DNA from: Atopobium sp.
GTDB lineage: Bacteria; Actinomycetota; Coriobacteriia; Coriobacteriales; Atopobiaceae
NCBI GenBank assembly: GCA_015259105.1
Contig: JABZGZ010000010.1
Coordinates: forward strand, 1 to 24,437
DNA length: 24,437 nucleotides
Direction of reading: 5' to 3'
Below the pieces are notes generated by a model, which was given only the letters and a program-made list of their open reading frames with translations, was not told the origin of the DNA and searched no databases. The position numbers and the translations under genes were made by a program. Below, piece after piece: positions 14,799 through 22,200 of this stretch (its first letter is position 1; each line of letters opens with the position of its first letter).

Positions 14799-14829
14799 AA
14801 AAAGGCGGCACGCCGATAGACGTACCGCC
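14799..14829 (-). terminator. Intrinsic terminator after thioredoxin
   Basis: On the minus strand GGCGGTACG (14821-14829) pairs with CGTGCCGCC (14804-14812), with one G-T wobble, followed by TTTTT. It lies 47 bases past the trxA stop and only about 6 bases before the ribosome-binding site of the PAP2 gene. Confidence 0.8.
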
Positions 14830-14875
14830 GCTTAGTTCAATGATAAGCCAGCGCAAGCGCGTGACACACAAGAAC

Positions 14876-15193
14876 TTACAGGTTAGCGTTAAGCTCAGAA
14901 ACGAGGTCAGCCTTAGGAAGATTACCAACCATGGTGTGAACTGGCTCGCCGTTCTTGAAGAGGATGAGGGTTGGGATAGAAACGATGCGGAAACGAGTTG
15001 CAAGATCAGCCTCGTCGTCAACATTTACCTTGTAGACGTCAAGCTTGTCTGCCATCTCATTGCCAACTTCCTCAACGACTGGGCCAAGAGCGCGGCAAGG
15101 ACCACACCAGGATGCCCAGAAATCAACGAGGACAGGCTTGTCTGCGTTAGCAAGAACAGAATCGAACTCTGCAGTAGTGAGCTGCTGTGCCAT
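14876..15193 (-). CDS. trxA: Thioredoxin
   Basis: A 105-residue classic thioredoxin, the usual length. The active site WCGPC is at 29-33 within VDFWASWCGPC, and the conserved cis-proline is Pro74 in VSIPTL. It is a cytoplasmic dithiol reductant for ribonucleotide reductase and other disulfide enzymes, kept reduced by thioredoxin reductase, which is not in the window. GGAGG lies 7 bases upstream of the ATG. It is transcribed alone toward the PAP2 gene, with a terminator between. The gene to the right is divergent. Confidence 0.97.
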   Translation of the reverse strand: MAQQLTTAEFDSVLANADKPVLVDFWASWCGPCRALGPVVEEVGNEMADKLDVYKVNVDDEADLATRFRIVSIPTLILFKNGEPVHTMVGNLPKADLVSELNANL

Positions 15194-15269
15194 AACGAAC
15201 CTCCAGTTACATACGGCTATAAAGCCATTAACTTTTTATTGCTAGCAAACTTATCCCCAAATTAGGGAA

Positions 15270-15279
15270 GTGTATACAC
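15270..15279. repeat. Palindrome in the trxA divergent intergenic region
   Basis: GTGTATACAC is a perfect 10-base palindrome located between trxA (minus) and the hypothetical gene at 15346 (plus). It could be a small operator. Chance occurrence is quite possible for a palindrome this short. Confidence 0.3.
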
Positions 15280-15345
15280 ATAACTTTGTAGACTTGCTCA
15301 AATTGTGAATTACGTGCATAGTTGGCATATAAGAAAGAGGTGCGC

Positions 15346-15873
15346 ATGCCAAGCGAAAGATCTATGCGAAAAGAAGCCTACATGGCAAAAACAACGTATG
15401 AGTTTGGAGATTTTGCTGATCAGGGGGTGTGTATGGCAGGCAATGCTTTTGCATCGGTTTTATTGGTAAAAGGCCAGGAAGACTTTGAAGAGGCTGAACT
15501 TTCTGCACTTAAAGCTTCTTTAGAGCATTTAGGCTATGCGCCTGAGGCATGGGCCACCTTGCTTACCACCACAAAAACAGGAGATCCTATAAATCCCCTG
15601 CTTGTCAGGCAGGCGATAAGCGCCTTTAGTCCAGATACGGTGCTCATGGTAAATGACGCAGCAGTTACATCAGTGCGTGAGGCATACGCAGATGAGCTTG
15701 GTCAGCTTACAACTGACGCCGAGAAGACCTTCTCACCCCGTGTTCTTGTTCGTGTGTGTGGAATGCGCATGGTAAATCTTGATAACTTTGCCGGAGCGCT
15801 CGAGGACCCTCGTCAGAAGCAGTTACGCTGGGCTGCTATTAAACAAGTCCCACCTTTGGGAGAACCTTATTAG
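15346..15873 (+). CDS. Uncharacterised 175-residue protein
   Basis: I do not recognise this protein. It is soluble, with no signal peptide or membrane segment. A central part reads DTVLMVNDAAVTSVREAYA and a basic C-terminal part reads FSPRVLVRVCGMRMVNLDNF. Start ATG 15346 has AAAGAGGT 4 bases upstream; alternatives are the in-frame ATGs at 15364 and 15382, the last of which begins MAKTTYEFGDF and could be the start if the basic first residues are not coding. It stands between divergent trxA and pgi. Codon use resembles its neighbours. A short imperfect hairpin (15882-15907) follows the stop. Confidence 0.72.
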   Translation: MPSERSMRKEAYMAKTTYEFGDFADQGVCMAGNAFASVLLVKGQEDFEEAELSALKASLEHLGYAPEAWATLLTTTKTGDPINPLLVRQAISAFSPDTVLMVNDAAVTSVREAYADELGQLTTDAEKTFSPRVLVRVCGMRMVNLDNFAGALEDPRQKQLRWAAIKQVPPLGEPY

Positions 15874-15881
15874 TAACGATT

Positions 15882-15907
15882 TGTCGTATTTTTTACGAAA
15901 AACGACA
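15882..15907. other. Imperfect inverted repeat upstream of pgi
   Basis: TGTCGT (15882-15887) pairs with ACGACA (15902-15907), and after one mismatch TTT pairs with AAA around a 6-base loop. It lies 9 bases after the hypothetical gene's stop and 63 bases before pgi. No separate T run follows the stem. It may be a weak terminator or an operator for pgi. The pgi promoter itself is not clear to me; TTGTGA at 15908-15913 is a possible -35 box. Confidence 0.4.
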
Positions 15908-15969
15908 TTGTGACGTTTCATGAGCGTTGCGAAGATTATCCTTGAGATAGTCAAAAGAAGGAGACTGGT

Positions 15970-17676
15970 ATGGCATCACCTACAGCACCACATATTTTGC
16001 CTACTGACGCAACACAGACTAAAGCTTGGCGCGCACTTGCAGAGCATTACGCCAGCTTAAAAGATACAAAAGCTACGTTGAAGAACTGGTTTGCAGAAGA
16101 CCCTCAGCGTGTCCAGAATTTTACGTTTGAGCTTGATCAGTTCTTGATTGATCTTTCTAAAAACCTTGCCACGCAAGAGACGCTTGACCTTCTGTGTGAT
16201 CTTGCAGAAGAGGTCAAGCTTGAAGAGCGTAGAGACGCTATGTACGCCGGCGAGCATATTAATACTACCGAGAATCGAGCGGTTCTCCACACGGCACTTC
16301 GTCGCCCGGCTTCTGAGGCCGGCACGCTTATTGTTGACGGACAAGACGTTGTCGCTGACGTTCACCAGACGCTGAACAAGATGTATGCCTTCTGCGATCG
16401 AGTTCGCTCGGGAGAGTGGAAGGGTGTTTCTGGTAAGCCCATCAAAACGGTAGTAAGCATTGGCATTGGTGGTTCTGACCTTGGCCCTGTTATGGTTTAC
16501 GAGGCTTTGAAGCCTTTTGCAGACGCAGGTATTACTGCTCGCTTTGTCTCCAACATTGACCCTGTTGACCTTGGCGAGAAAACCGAGGATCTTGATCCAG
16601 AAACAACACTCTTCGTTATTGTTTCCAAGACCTTTACTACACTTGAGACTCTTACTAATGCTCGTTGTGCTCGCACATGGCTTTTGGAAAAGCTTGCTGA
16701 ACAGGGCGTTATTGATGGTTCAGACGGTCAGAACGCAGAAGCTATTCGTAAGCATTTTGTTGCTGTCTCCACTGCACTTGATCGGGTAGAAGACTTTGGT
16801 ATTGACCCAGAGAATGCCTTTGGTTTCTGGAACTGGGTTGGCGGCCGTTATTCGGTTGATTCTGCGGTTGGTCTGGTACTGGCTATTGTTTTTGGTCCAC
16901 AGCACTTTGCAGAATTCCTCAGTGGCTTTAATGCAGTTGATGAATACTTCAAGAACACTCCATTGAGACAAAATGTTGTTGCTCTCATGGGTCTTTTAAA
17001 CATTTGGTACGTTAATTTCTTTGGCGCAGCATCTCATGCGGTGCTTCCATACAGCCAGTACCTGCATAGATTCCCTGCGTATCTCCAGCAGCTCACCATG
17101 GAATCCAACGGCAAGTCTACGCGCTGGGATGGCACTGCGGTTACATCTAACACAGGTGAGATTTTCTGGGGAGAGGCTGGTACCAACGGTCAGCATGCTT
17201 TCTACCAGCTTATTCACCAGGGAACTCAGATTATTCCTGCTGATTTTATTGCGTTTGCAAATACCGCATTTGCTACAAAAGATGCAGACCTTGATGTCCA
17301 CGAGCTCTTCCTCTCCAACTTCTTTGCACAGACCAAGGCGCTTGCTTTTGGCAAGACCGCCGATGAGGTCCGCGCTGAGGGAACTCCAGAATGGATGGTT
17401 CCTGCACGCGTCTTTGAAGGAAACAGGCCAACTACCTCTATCTTTGGCAAAGAGCTTAACCCACGTGCCGTTGGAACGCTTATTGCGCTCTATGAGCACA
17501 TTACCTTTGTTGAGGGCGTAGTGTGGGGCATTGATTCGTATGATCAGTGGGGTGTTGAGCTTGGCAAGCAGCTTGCAAAACAGATTTTCCCTGCAATTCA
17601 TAACGACGAAGAACTAGCAAAACAAGACGCTTCAACTCAGTCCCTTGTTGATTTCTACCGCAGAAACAGAACATAA
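15970..17676 (+). CDS. pgi: Glucose-6-phosphate isomerase
   Basis: This 568-residue cytoplasmic enzyme interconverts glucose-6-phosphate and fructose-6-phosphate. The length fits the long, E. coli-like branch of the family. Visible signatures are the phosphate-binding SIGIGGSDLGP (163-173), IVSKTFTTLET (217-227), the sugar isomerase loop ENAFGFWNWVGGRYS (281-295), catalytic Glu378 in MESNGKS, GEAGTNGQHAFYQLIHQG with His415, and Lys533 in GVELGKQLA. AAGGAG lies 5 bases before the ATG. It is closed by a terminator at 17717-17746. It links incoming sugar phosphates to glycolysis and is monocistronic as far as can be seen. Confidence 0.97.
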   Translation: MASPTAPHILPTDATQTKAWRALAEHYASLKDTKATLKNWFAEDPQRVQNFTFELDQFLIDLSKNLATQETLDLLCDLAEEVKLEERRDAMYAGEHINTTENRAVLHTALRRPASEAGTLIVDGQDVVADVHQTLNKMYAFCDRVRSGEWKGVSGKPIKTVVSIGIGGSDLGPVMVYEALKPFADAGITARFVSNIDPVDLGEKTEDLDPETTLFVIVSKTFTTLETLTNARCARTWLLEKLAEQGVIDGSDGQNAEAIRKHFVAVSTALDRVEDFGIDPENAFGFWNWVGGRYSVDSAVGLVLAIVFGPQHFAEFLSGFNAVDEYFKNTPLRQNVVALMGLLNIWYVNFFGAASHAVLPYSQYLHRFPAYLQQLTMESNGKSTRWDGTAVTSNTGEIFWGEAGTNGQHAFYQLIHQGTQIIPADFIAFANTAFATKDADLDVHELFLSNFFAQTKALAFGKTADEVRAEGTPEWMVPARVFEGNRPTTSIFGKELNPRAVGTLIALYEHITFVEGVVWGIDSYDQWGVELGKQLAKQIFPAIHNDEELAKQDASTQSLVDFYRRNRT

Positions 17677-17716
17677 CACGTTACATAACATAAAATTATT
17701 TTTTTATCTCATGTTA

Positions 17717-17746
17717 AGAAGGTCATCTTGTATGGCCTTCTTTTTT
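17717..17746 (+). terminator. Intrinsic terminator of pgi
   Basis: AGAAGGTC (17717-17724) pairs with GGCCTTCT (17734-17741), with one T-G wobble, followed by a run of T. A separate T-rich stretch lies just before it, at about 17699-17705. Confidence 0.85.
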
Positions 17747-17818
17747 ATTTTTTAGAAATGTATTTCGAGGAGCGTTGGACGGACATTTCTTTATATAATA
17801 TTTGTAATACTCCTATTT

Positions 17819-17855
17819 ATATATTCATATATGCGAAGAATATATGCATATATAG
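17819..17855. repeat. Overlapping short inverted and direct repeats
   Basis: TATATTC (17820-17826) and GAATATA (17838-17844) are perfect inverted copies separated by 11 bases. ATATATGC occurs twice (17827-17834 and 17840-17847), 13 bases apart, and the second copy runs into a GCATATAT reversal. This is a possible regulator-binding cluster, though A/T-rich DNA makes such repeats easy to find. Confidence 0.4.
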
Positions 17856-17974
17856 TTTATCTGGTAGAACACTTATTCAGCTGATTAATCAAACAATTTG
17901 AATAAAATTTAAAAAAAATAATACATCGAAACTATTAAAAATTTTAGAATACCAGCAGTCTCCGTACGACTTTG

Positions 17975-17983
17975 TGTTATAAC
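17975..17983 (+). promoter_or_regulatory. Candidate extended -10 promoter for the PTS operon
   Basis: TGTTATAAC contains an extended -10 element: TG, one base, then TATAAC at 17978-17983. No good -35 box is seen 17 bases upstream. It would give a leader of about 115 bases before the IIA gene. Confidence 0.35.
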
Positions 17984-18106
17984 GGCTACTCATGTGACGC
18001 CTAGTCTGGATTGTAGTTTTTAAAGGATAAATGATTTACATAACAGGCTAAAAATTTTGTATTGGCATAGTACAGATATAGAGGTGTTGTCAGGAATGGA
18101 GCGGTA

Positions 18107-18538
18107 ATGAAGTACCTTTTGCTCGTAAGTCATGGAACGTTTGCACCAGGTCTGCATAGCGTAATGGACATGCTGATGGGACCCAGAGAAAACATCTTGA
18201 GCTACAGCATGGAAGATGGCGTGGGAGCAGCTGAATATAGAGAGAATTTGTCAAAAATTCTTGAGCCACTTACTGCTGATGACGAGGTTGTCGTTCTTGG
18301 TGACATTATCGGTGGTTCTCCACTTACTAATGCGCTTGATCTTCTCGCCAAAAAGGGTTTGCTTTCTCATACCGTGGCTTTTAGTGGCACCAATCTTCCC
18401 ATGGCAATTGGTGCTTTGATGGCAATCGATGATGGCCTAAGTGGTGAAGCTCTTGTGTCATCAGTCCTGAATGAAGGAAAAAATGGCGTTAATCAGATCG
18501 TCCTAGCCCTTGAAGACGATGACGAGGAAGACCTTTAG
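18107..18538 (+). CDS. PTS mannose-family component IIA
   Basis: This 143-residue cytoplasmic protein matches stand-alone EIIA of the mannose family. It accepts phosphate from HPr on His9, in the motif VSHGTFAPG (7-15), and passes it to EIIB. DIIGGSPLTNAL supports the family. The C terminus is acidic (ALEDDDEEDL). It is first in a four-gene cluster IIA-IIB-IIC-IID, 54 bases before the IIB start. The sugar cannot be told from sequence: mannose, glucose, fructose, sorbose and amino sugars are all carried by this family. Confidence 0.9.
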   Translation: MKYLLLVSHGTFAPGLHSVMDMLMGPRENILSYSMEDGVGAAEYRENLSKILEPLTADDEVVVLGDIIGGSPLTNALDLLAKKGLLSHTVAFSGTNLPMAIGALMAIDDGLSGEALVSSVLNEGKNGVNQIVLALEDDDEEDL

Positions 18539-18592
18539 TAATTACTGCAAGTTATTGTAGTTGCTTGCGTAAGAAATATGTTAGGAGAAAAC

Positions 18593-19087
18593 ATGATTTC
18601 ATTTGTTCGTGTTGATGACCGCATGATTCACGGTCAGACAGTCACTCGTTGGGCCCTTGAGGTTCCTTGTGACGGAATCATTGCAGTAAATGATGCGGCT
18701 GCATCAAATCCTGTTCTCAAGTCTGCTTACAAGTCAGCAGCACCTGACAAGAAAGTATTTGTTTGGACATTTGATCACTTCAAAGAGAGCGCTCAGAAGG
18801 TTCTAGACAGCGATTCTCGTTATTTTCTTATTACTAAAAACCCAGTTGACATGAAGAAAATTCTTGTTGACTTTGGTTTTAAGCCAGGAATTAACACGGT
18901 CATTATCGGTCCTGGTAATGATCGTCCTGGTGCGGTAAAGCTGGGCAACAACCAGTCCTTTACTCAAGAAGAGGGACAGGCATTTGAGGATATAACCAAA
19001 GCTGGTTATACCGTTCAATTTGCTCTTCTTAAAGAAAAGGCAATTGGTGAGTGGCCTAAATTCCGCGAGAAGTTTGACGTAAAGTAG
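18593..19087 (+). CDS. PTS mannose/fructose/sorbose-family component IIB
   Basis: A 164-residue cytoplasmic EIIB protein. The phosphorylated residue is His13 in the family motif VRVDDRMIHGQTVTRW near the N terminus. It receives phosphate from IIA and transfers it to the sugar as it comes through IIC/IID. I chose ATG 18593 because AGGAG lies 5 bases upstream; the in-frame start at 18578 would place the binding site inside the gene. The stop is 19 bases before the IIC start. Confidence 0.93.
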   Translation: MISFVRVDDRMIHGQTVTRWALEVPCDGIIAVNDAAASNPVLKSAYKSAAPDKKVFVWTFDHFKESAQKVLDSDSRYFLITKNPVDMKKILVDFGFKPGINTVIIGPGNDRPGAVKLGNNQSFTQEEGQAFEDITKAGYTVQFALLKEKAIGEWPKFREKFDVK

Positions 19088-19106
19088 TATTCGGAAGGCG
19101 ATTTTT

Positions 19107-19973
19107 ATGGCAATTAATGCGTTTCAAGCTGCCCTTTTGGGTTTGTTTGCATGCCTTGCGTCACTACCTGGCATGGCTGGTACTACCGTAGGTAACTATA
19201 CCCTCGGTCGTCCACTTGTTGCAGGTCTTGTCGTTGGTGTCATTCTTGGCGACGTCCAGACTGGCATTATTGTTGGTGCAGCAATCCAGTTGGTCTACAT
19301 TGCACTCGTAACACCTGGTGGAACTGTTTCCGCTGACGTTCGTGCTGTTTCCTACATTGGTATTCCTCTAGCAATTCTTGCAATCAAGGCTTATGGTCTT
19401 GATCCAAGCTCTGTTGAGGCTGCATCTCAGGCAGCTGCTATTGGTGCAGCTGTTGGTACTCTTGGTACCGTCTTGTTCTACGGCACCGCTACCATGAACC
19501 TTGTATGGCAGGGTATTGGTTGGCGCGCAATGGAGAGCAAAGAGTGGGGTCGTATTAAGAAGACCATTCCAATGGTTGACTTTGTATTCCCTTGGGTTTC
19601 TCACATTATTTTCTCGTTCATTCCAACATTCTTCATTTGCATGGCTGGCGAGAGCATGGTTGGCATCATGAAGGAATACCTCCCTATGAACGGTATCCCA
19701 ATGATGACCCTCTTCACCGTTGGCACCCTTCTTCCTACCGTTGGTGTTGCAATTTTGTGCAAGCAGGTTATTACTAAGCCTCTTGATTGGGTAACTTTTG
19801 CCTTTGGCTTTATCCTTGCTGGCGCACTTGGCCTGAACCTCATTGTCTCTGCAGTCGTAGCAGTCTTCTTCGCTGTTCTTAACTATCAGCTTCAGCAGGC
19901 AAAGAATGTTCGTTTGGCTGCTGCAGTATCAGGCAATGTAAGCGCAGACGATGAAGAAGAGGAGGATATTTAA
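19107..19973 (+). CDS. PTS mannose-family component IIC
   Basis: This 288-residue integral membrane protein forms the sugar pathway together with IID. It has many hydrophobic segments from residue 5 on, with VVGVILGDVQTGIIVGAAIQ and TPGGTVSADV typical of the AgaC/ManY-type EIIC family. The C-terminal end is acidic (DDEEEEDI) and cytoplasmic. GGAAGG precedes the ATG. The IID gene begins two bases after its stop, and the IID ribosome-binding site (GAGGAGG) lies inside the last codons, so IIC and IID are translationally coupled. Confidence 0.94.
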   Translation: MAINAFQAALLGLFACLASLPGMAGTTVGNYTLGRPLVAGLVVGVILGDVQTGIIVGAAIQLVYIALVTPGGTVSADVRAVSYIGIPLAILAIKAYGLDPSSVEAASQAAAIGAAVGTLGTVLFYGTATMNLVWQGIGWRAMESKEWGRIKKTIPMVDFVFPWVSHIIFSFIPTFFICMAGESMVGIMKEYLPMNGIPMMTLFTVGTLLPTVGVAILCKQVITKPLDWVTFAFGFILAGALGLNLIVSAVVAVFFAVLNYQLQQAKNVRLAAAVSGNVSADDEEEEDI

Positions 19974-19975
19974 TC

Positions 19976-20794
19976 ATGGCTGAAAAGAAAACCATTTCTC
20001 AGAAAGCACGCAATAAGTCTTTCTTGAGCTGGATTTACGGCAATCTTACCTGCTTCTCTCAGGAGCACATGCAGACATTTGGTTACCTTGCATCCATGCT
20101 TCCAATCGTTGACGAGCTTTACGATACTGATGACCAAAAGGTTGAGGCACTTTCTACCTATACAACCTTCTTTAATACCGAGCCACAGATTGGTTCTTTG
20201 GTTGTTGGCTTGACCGCTTCTCTTGAAGAGGCTCGTGCAAACGGCGAGGCAATCGACGACGAGACCATCAATGGTCTTCGCGCTGGTCTTATGGGCCCTC
20301 TTGCTGGTCTTGGTGACTCCATTATCGTTGGTACCTTTATTCCAATTCTTCTTGGAATTGCACTTGGCCTTTCTAAGGGCGGCTCCGTTCTTGGCCCACT
20401 GTTCTATGTGGTGGTCTGGAACCTCATTATGTACTTCGGCATGAAGTTTGCTTACGATCAGGGCTATAGCCTGGGCTCTTCTGCTGTTGAGGCACTTGTT
20501 GGTCCTGAGTCCGAGGCTCTCCGTAGCTCCATTGTTATGATTGGTACTATGGTCATTGGCTCTGTTGCTGCTACATGGATTAACGTCACAACTTCTCTGA
20601 ATATTGCTGGTGTTGACATTCAGACAACACTTAATGGCATCTTCCCTAAGGTATTGAACCTTCTGTTTGTATACCTTTGCTGGTGGTTGATGACTAAGAA
20701 GAAGCTCAGCCCAACAGTTGTTATGCTTATTCTTGTTGTTGTAGCACTTGTTGGCGTTGTTATTGGCGTCTTCAACCCAGGTCTGTCTTACTAA
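19976..20794 (+). CDS. PTS mannose-family component IID
   Basis: A 272-residue membrane protein, the partner of IIC. The family signature is visible in the N-terminal EHMQTFGYLASMLPIVDELY and in LMGPLAGLGDSIIVGTFIP, followed by several hydrophobic segments to the end. The first 30 residues are basic and likely cytoplasmic. It is the last gene of the PTS cluster; a hairpin at 20841-20872 follows. No sugar-specific metabolic gene or regulator is attached to the operon in this window. Confidence 0.94.
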   Translation: MAEKKTISQKARNKSFLSWIYGNLTCFSQEHMQTFGYLASMLPIVDELYDTDDQKVEALSTYTTFFNTEPQIGSLVVGLTASLEEARANGEAIDDETINGLRAGLMGPLAGLGDSIIVGTFIPILLGIALGLSKGGSVLGPLFYVVVWNLIMYFGMKFAYDQGYSLGSSAVEALVGPESEALRSSIVMIGTMVIGSVAATWINVTTSLNIAGVDIQTTLNGIFPKVLNLLFVYLCWWLMTKKKLSPTVVMLILVVVALVGVVIGVFNPGLSY

Positions 20795-20840
20795 TTTTTT
20801 GCGCAAAATCCTGTCTGGCGCAGAAAAGACAAACGTAATA

Positions 20841-20872
20841 AAGTGGCATCGTCATACGGCGATGCCACTTTT
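20841..20872 (+). terminator. Hairpin after the PTS operon
   Basis: AAGTGGCATCG (20841-20851) and CGATGCCACTT (20860-20870) form a perfect 11-bp stem with an 8-base loop, ending in only four T. It lies directly upstream of the next gene's start at 20887. It may be a terminator, or an attenuator that allows part of the PTS transcript to read through. Confidence 0.75.
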
Positions 20873-20886
20873 GATTGAGAGTTTTT

Positions 20887-21223
20887 ATGAGCAAGAAAAA
20901 CTATGTAGGAGCAGCTTCTCATTCACACGAGGATAACCCTTTGGTTGTCGAGGCTCGTATGCAGACAAAAGCTCTTGGAACACTAAGCGTTTATAGAAGA
21001 GCCGCTTATTCTGGCATCGCAATTGGAGCATGGCTTATATATCTCAGCGTGTACGGGAGTCTCTCTACAAGTTCCATGGCCACGGCTGTACTTGTGGGCG
21101 GCATAGTTCTTCTCGTCATATCTGTTCCTATAGCTGGAATTTTGCATGTAGGTATCTCAAGAGGAAAAAAGAACGTCGAGAAGATCATCAAAGCAATTGA
21201 AAAAAATTCGTCAAAAAATGCAT
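20887..21223 (+). CDS. Small two-segment membrane protein of unknown function
   Basis: A 112-residue protein. I do not recognise it. A polar N terminus (MSKKNYVGAASHSHEDNP) is followed by two hydrophobic segments (about 46-60 and 68-90) and a basic C-terminal tail ending KNSSKNA. Start ATG 20887 was preferred over TTG 20875, but its upstream GAGAG is a weak ribosome-binding site. It lies between the PTS terminator and the SRP RNA gene, in the same direction. No function is suggested. Confidence 0.65.
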
Positions 21224-21275
21224 AGAAGCGATACGATCTGTGCAAAGATTTCTCTAATAGGGTAGAGTATCTACA

Positions 21276-21380
21276 GCGCATTGAGCGGGTGCGGATGACG
21301 TGACACCTCGAACCTGGTCAGGGTCGGGAGACAGCAGCCATAAGGGGTCACTCGCGGGCATCCGTTCCCACTCAATGCGC
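21276..21380 (+). ncRNA. ffs: Small bacterial signal recognition particle RNA (4.5S-like)
   Basis: The ends GCGCATTGAG (21276-21285) and CTCAATGCGC (21371-21380) pair perfectly, and further pairing such as CGGGTGCGGATG with GGCATCCGTTCC closes a long rod. The apex carries the SRP domain IV signature GTCAGG ... AGCAGCC, with a GGGA tetraloop at 21326-21329 closed by GTC/GAC. T-rich sequence follows. It binds Ffh and directs membrane protein targeting. Length of about 105 bases fits the small form that lacks the Alu domain. Confidence 0.9.
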
Positions 21381-21436
21381 TTTTCTTAGGCGTATAGTGT
21401 GTTTGCCGCGACATTTGTCACGACGATTGGACTTCG

Positions 21437-22123
21437 ATGGGTTTTGTAAACTACATCATTGAGCTGCTTAGAGATCCTCGTGCATTTATTGCTTCAATGA
21501 TTGCCACAGGCCCTCTTGCTGCGTACGGTTTTGTTTTTCTGATTGTTTTTATTGAGACCGGCGTAGTCTTTTTCCCATTTTTACCAGGTGATTCTCTGCT
21601 TTTTGCAGCAGGATTTTTTGCCCGTAACGGTGGCTTTAATATTGTTTTGCTGCTTGTTATTACGTGGGCTGCCGCAATTCTTGGCGACCAGATGAACTTT
21701 ATGATTGGCCACTTCTTTGGTCAAAAGATCATTGCTTCTGGAAAGGTCAAAGCACTTACTCCAGAGCATCTTGAGAAGACTCAGAAGTTTTTGGACAAGC
21801 ATGGTCATCTGGCAATTTTCTTAGGGCGCTTCTTCCCCTTTATCCGCACGTTCGTTCCTTTTATTGCGGGTATGGGCGGTATGCACTGGCGCAACTTTGG
21901 TATCTATAACATTCTGGGCGGTCTTACCTGGTCCACGATGTTTGTGCTACTTGGTTATTTCTTTGGCGGCATCCCTGTAGTTCAGGAGCACTTTGAGCTG
22001 TTGATTGTGGGAATTGTTGCGGTCTCGATCATCCCTACAATTGTGGGAATTGTTCGTGGGCGTATGCATAAGGGGGAGAAGAACGACGAAGAGGCCACAG
22101 ATACAAACGAAGACAAGGCTTAG
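21437..22123 (+). CDS. DedA-family membrane protein
   Basis: A 228-residue integral membrane protein with the DedA/SNARE-associated signature. FIETGVVFFPFLPGDSLLF holds the conserved acidic residues Glu40 and Asp52, and FLGRFFPFIRTFVPFIAGM holds Arg131 and Arg137. DedA proteins are involved in membrane homeostasis, and some members flip undecaprenyl phosphate or phosphatidylethanolamine; the specific role here is not resolved. The C terminus is charged and cytoplasmic. The ATG has only a weak upstream site (TTGGA). It is transcribed alone after the SRP RNA and ends at a strong terminator. Confidence 0.93.
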   Translation: MGFVNYIIELLRDPRAFIASMIATGPLAAYGFVFLIVFIETGVVFFPFLPGDSLLFAAGFFARNGGFNIVLLLVITWAAAILGDQMNFMIGHFFGQKIIASGKVKALTPEHLEKTQKFLDKHGHLAIFLGRFFPFIRTFVPFIAGMGGMHWRNFGIYNILGGLTWSTMFVLLGYFFGGIPVVQEHFELLIVGIVAVSIIPTIVGIVRGRMHKGEKNDEEATDTNEDKA

Positions 22124-22160
22124 TAACCAGCCTCTGTGCTTCTCGTAATTTGATGATAGA

Positions 22161-22200
22161 AATCCCGTCAGGAAAGACTCGGCCTGACGGGATTATTTTT
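22161..22200. terminator. Terminator between DedA and the convergent membrane protein gene
   Basis: AATCCCGTCAGG (22161-22172) and CCTGACGGGATT (22183-22194) form a perfect 12-bp stem with a 10-base loop, followed by ATTTTT on the plus strand. On the minus strand the same stem is followed by TTTC, so it may also end the convergent gene, whose stop codon lies at 22199-22201. Confidence 0.9.

Larger units (their letters stand above)
17747..18106. other. AT-rich intergenic region before the PTS genes
   Basis: 360 bases with no credible gene, strikingly richer in A and T than its surroundings. It holds a cluster of short repeats at 17819-17855 and a candidate extended -10 promoter at 17975-17983. 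I found no sigma-54 type GG/GC element, no tRNA and no riboswitch. GGAG shortly before 18107 is the ribosome-binding site of the IIA gene. Confidence 0.6.

Noticed and set aside
14840..15265. 141-codon plus-strand frame opposite thioredoxin
   Set aside because: It is the shadow of trxA on the other strand and shows no family resemblance of its own.
18050..18106. Sigma-54 type promoter at TTGGCATAGTACAGATATAG
   Set aside because: The -24 GG is present but the -12 GC at the needed spacing is missing, and the inferred actinobacterial host would not be expected to have sigma-54.
19970..20806. 278-codon minus-strand frame opposite the PTS IID gene
   Set aside because: It mirrors the IID codon pattern, is rich in Asn and Lys without motifs, and has no ribosome-binding site.
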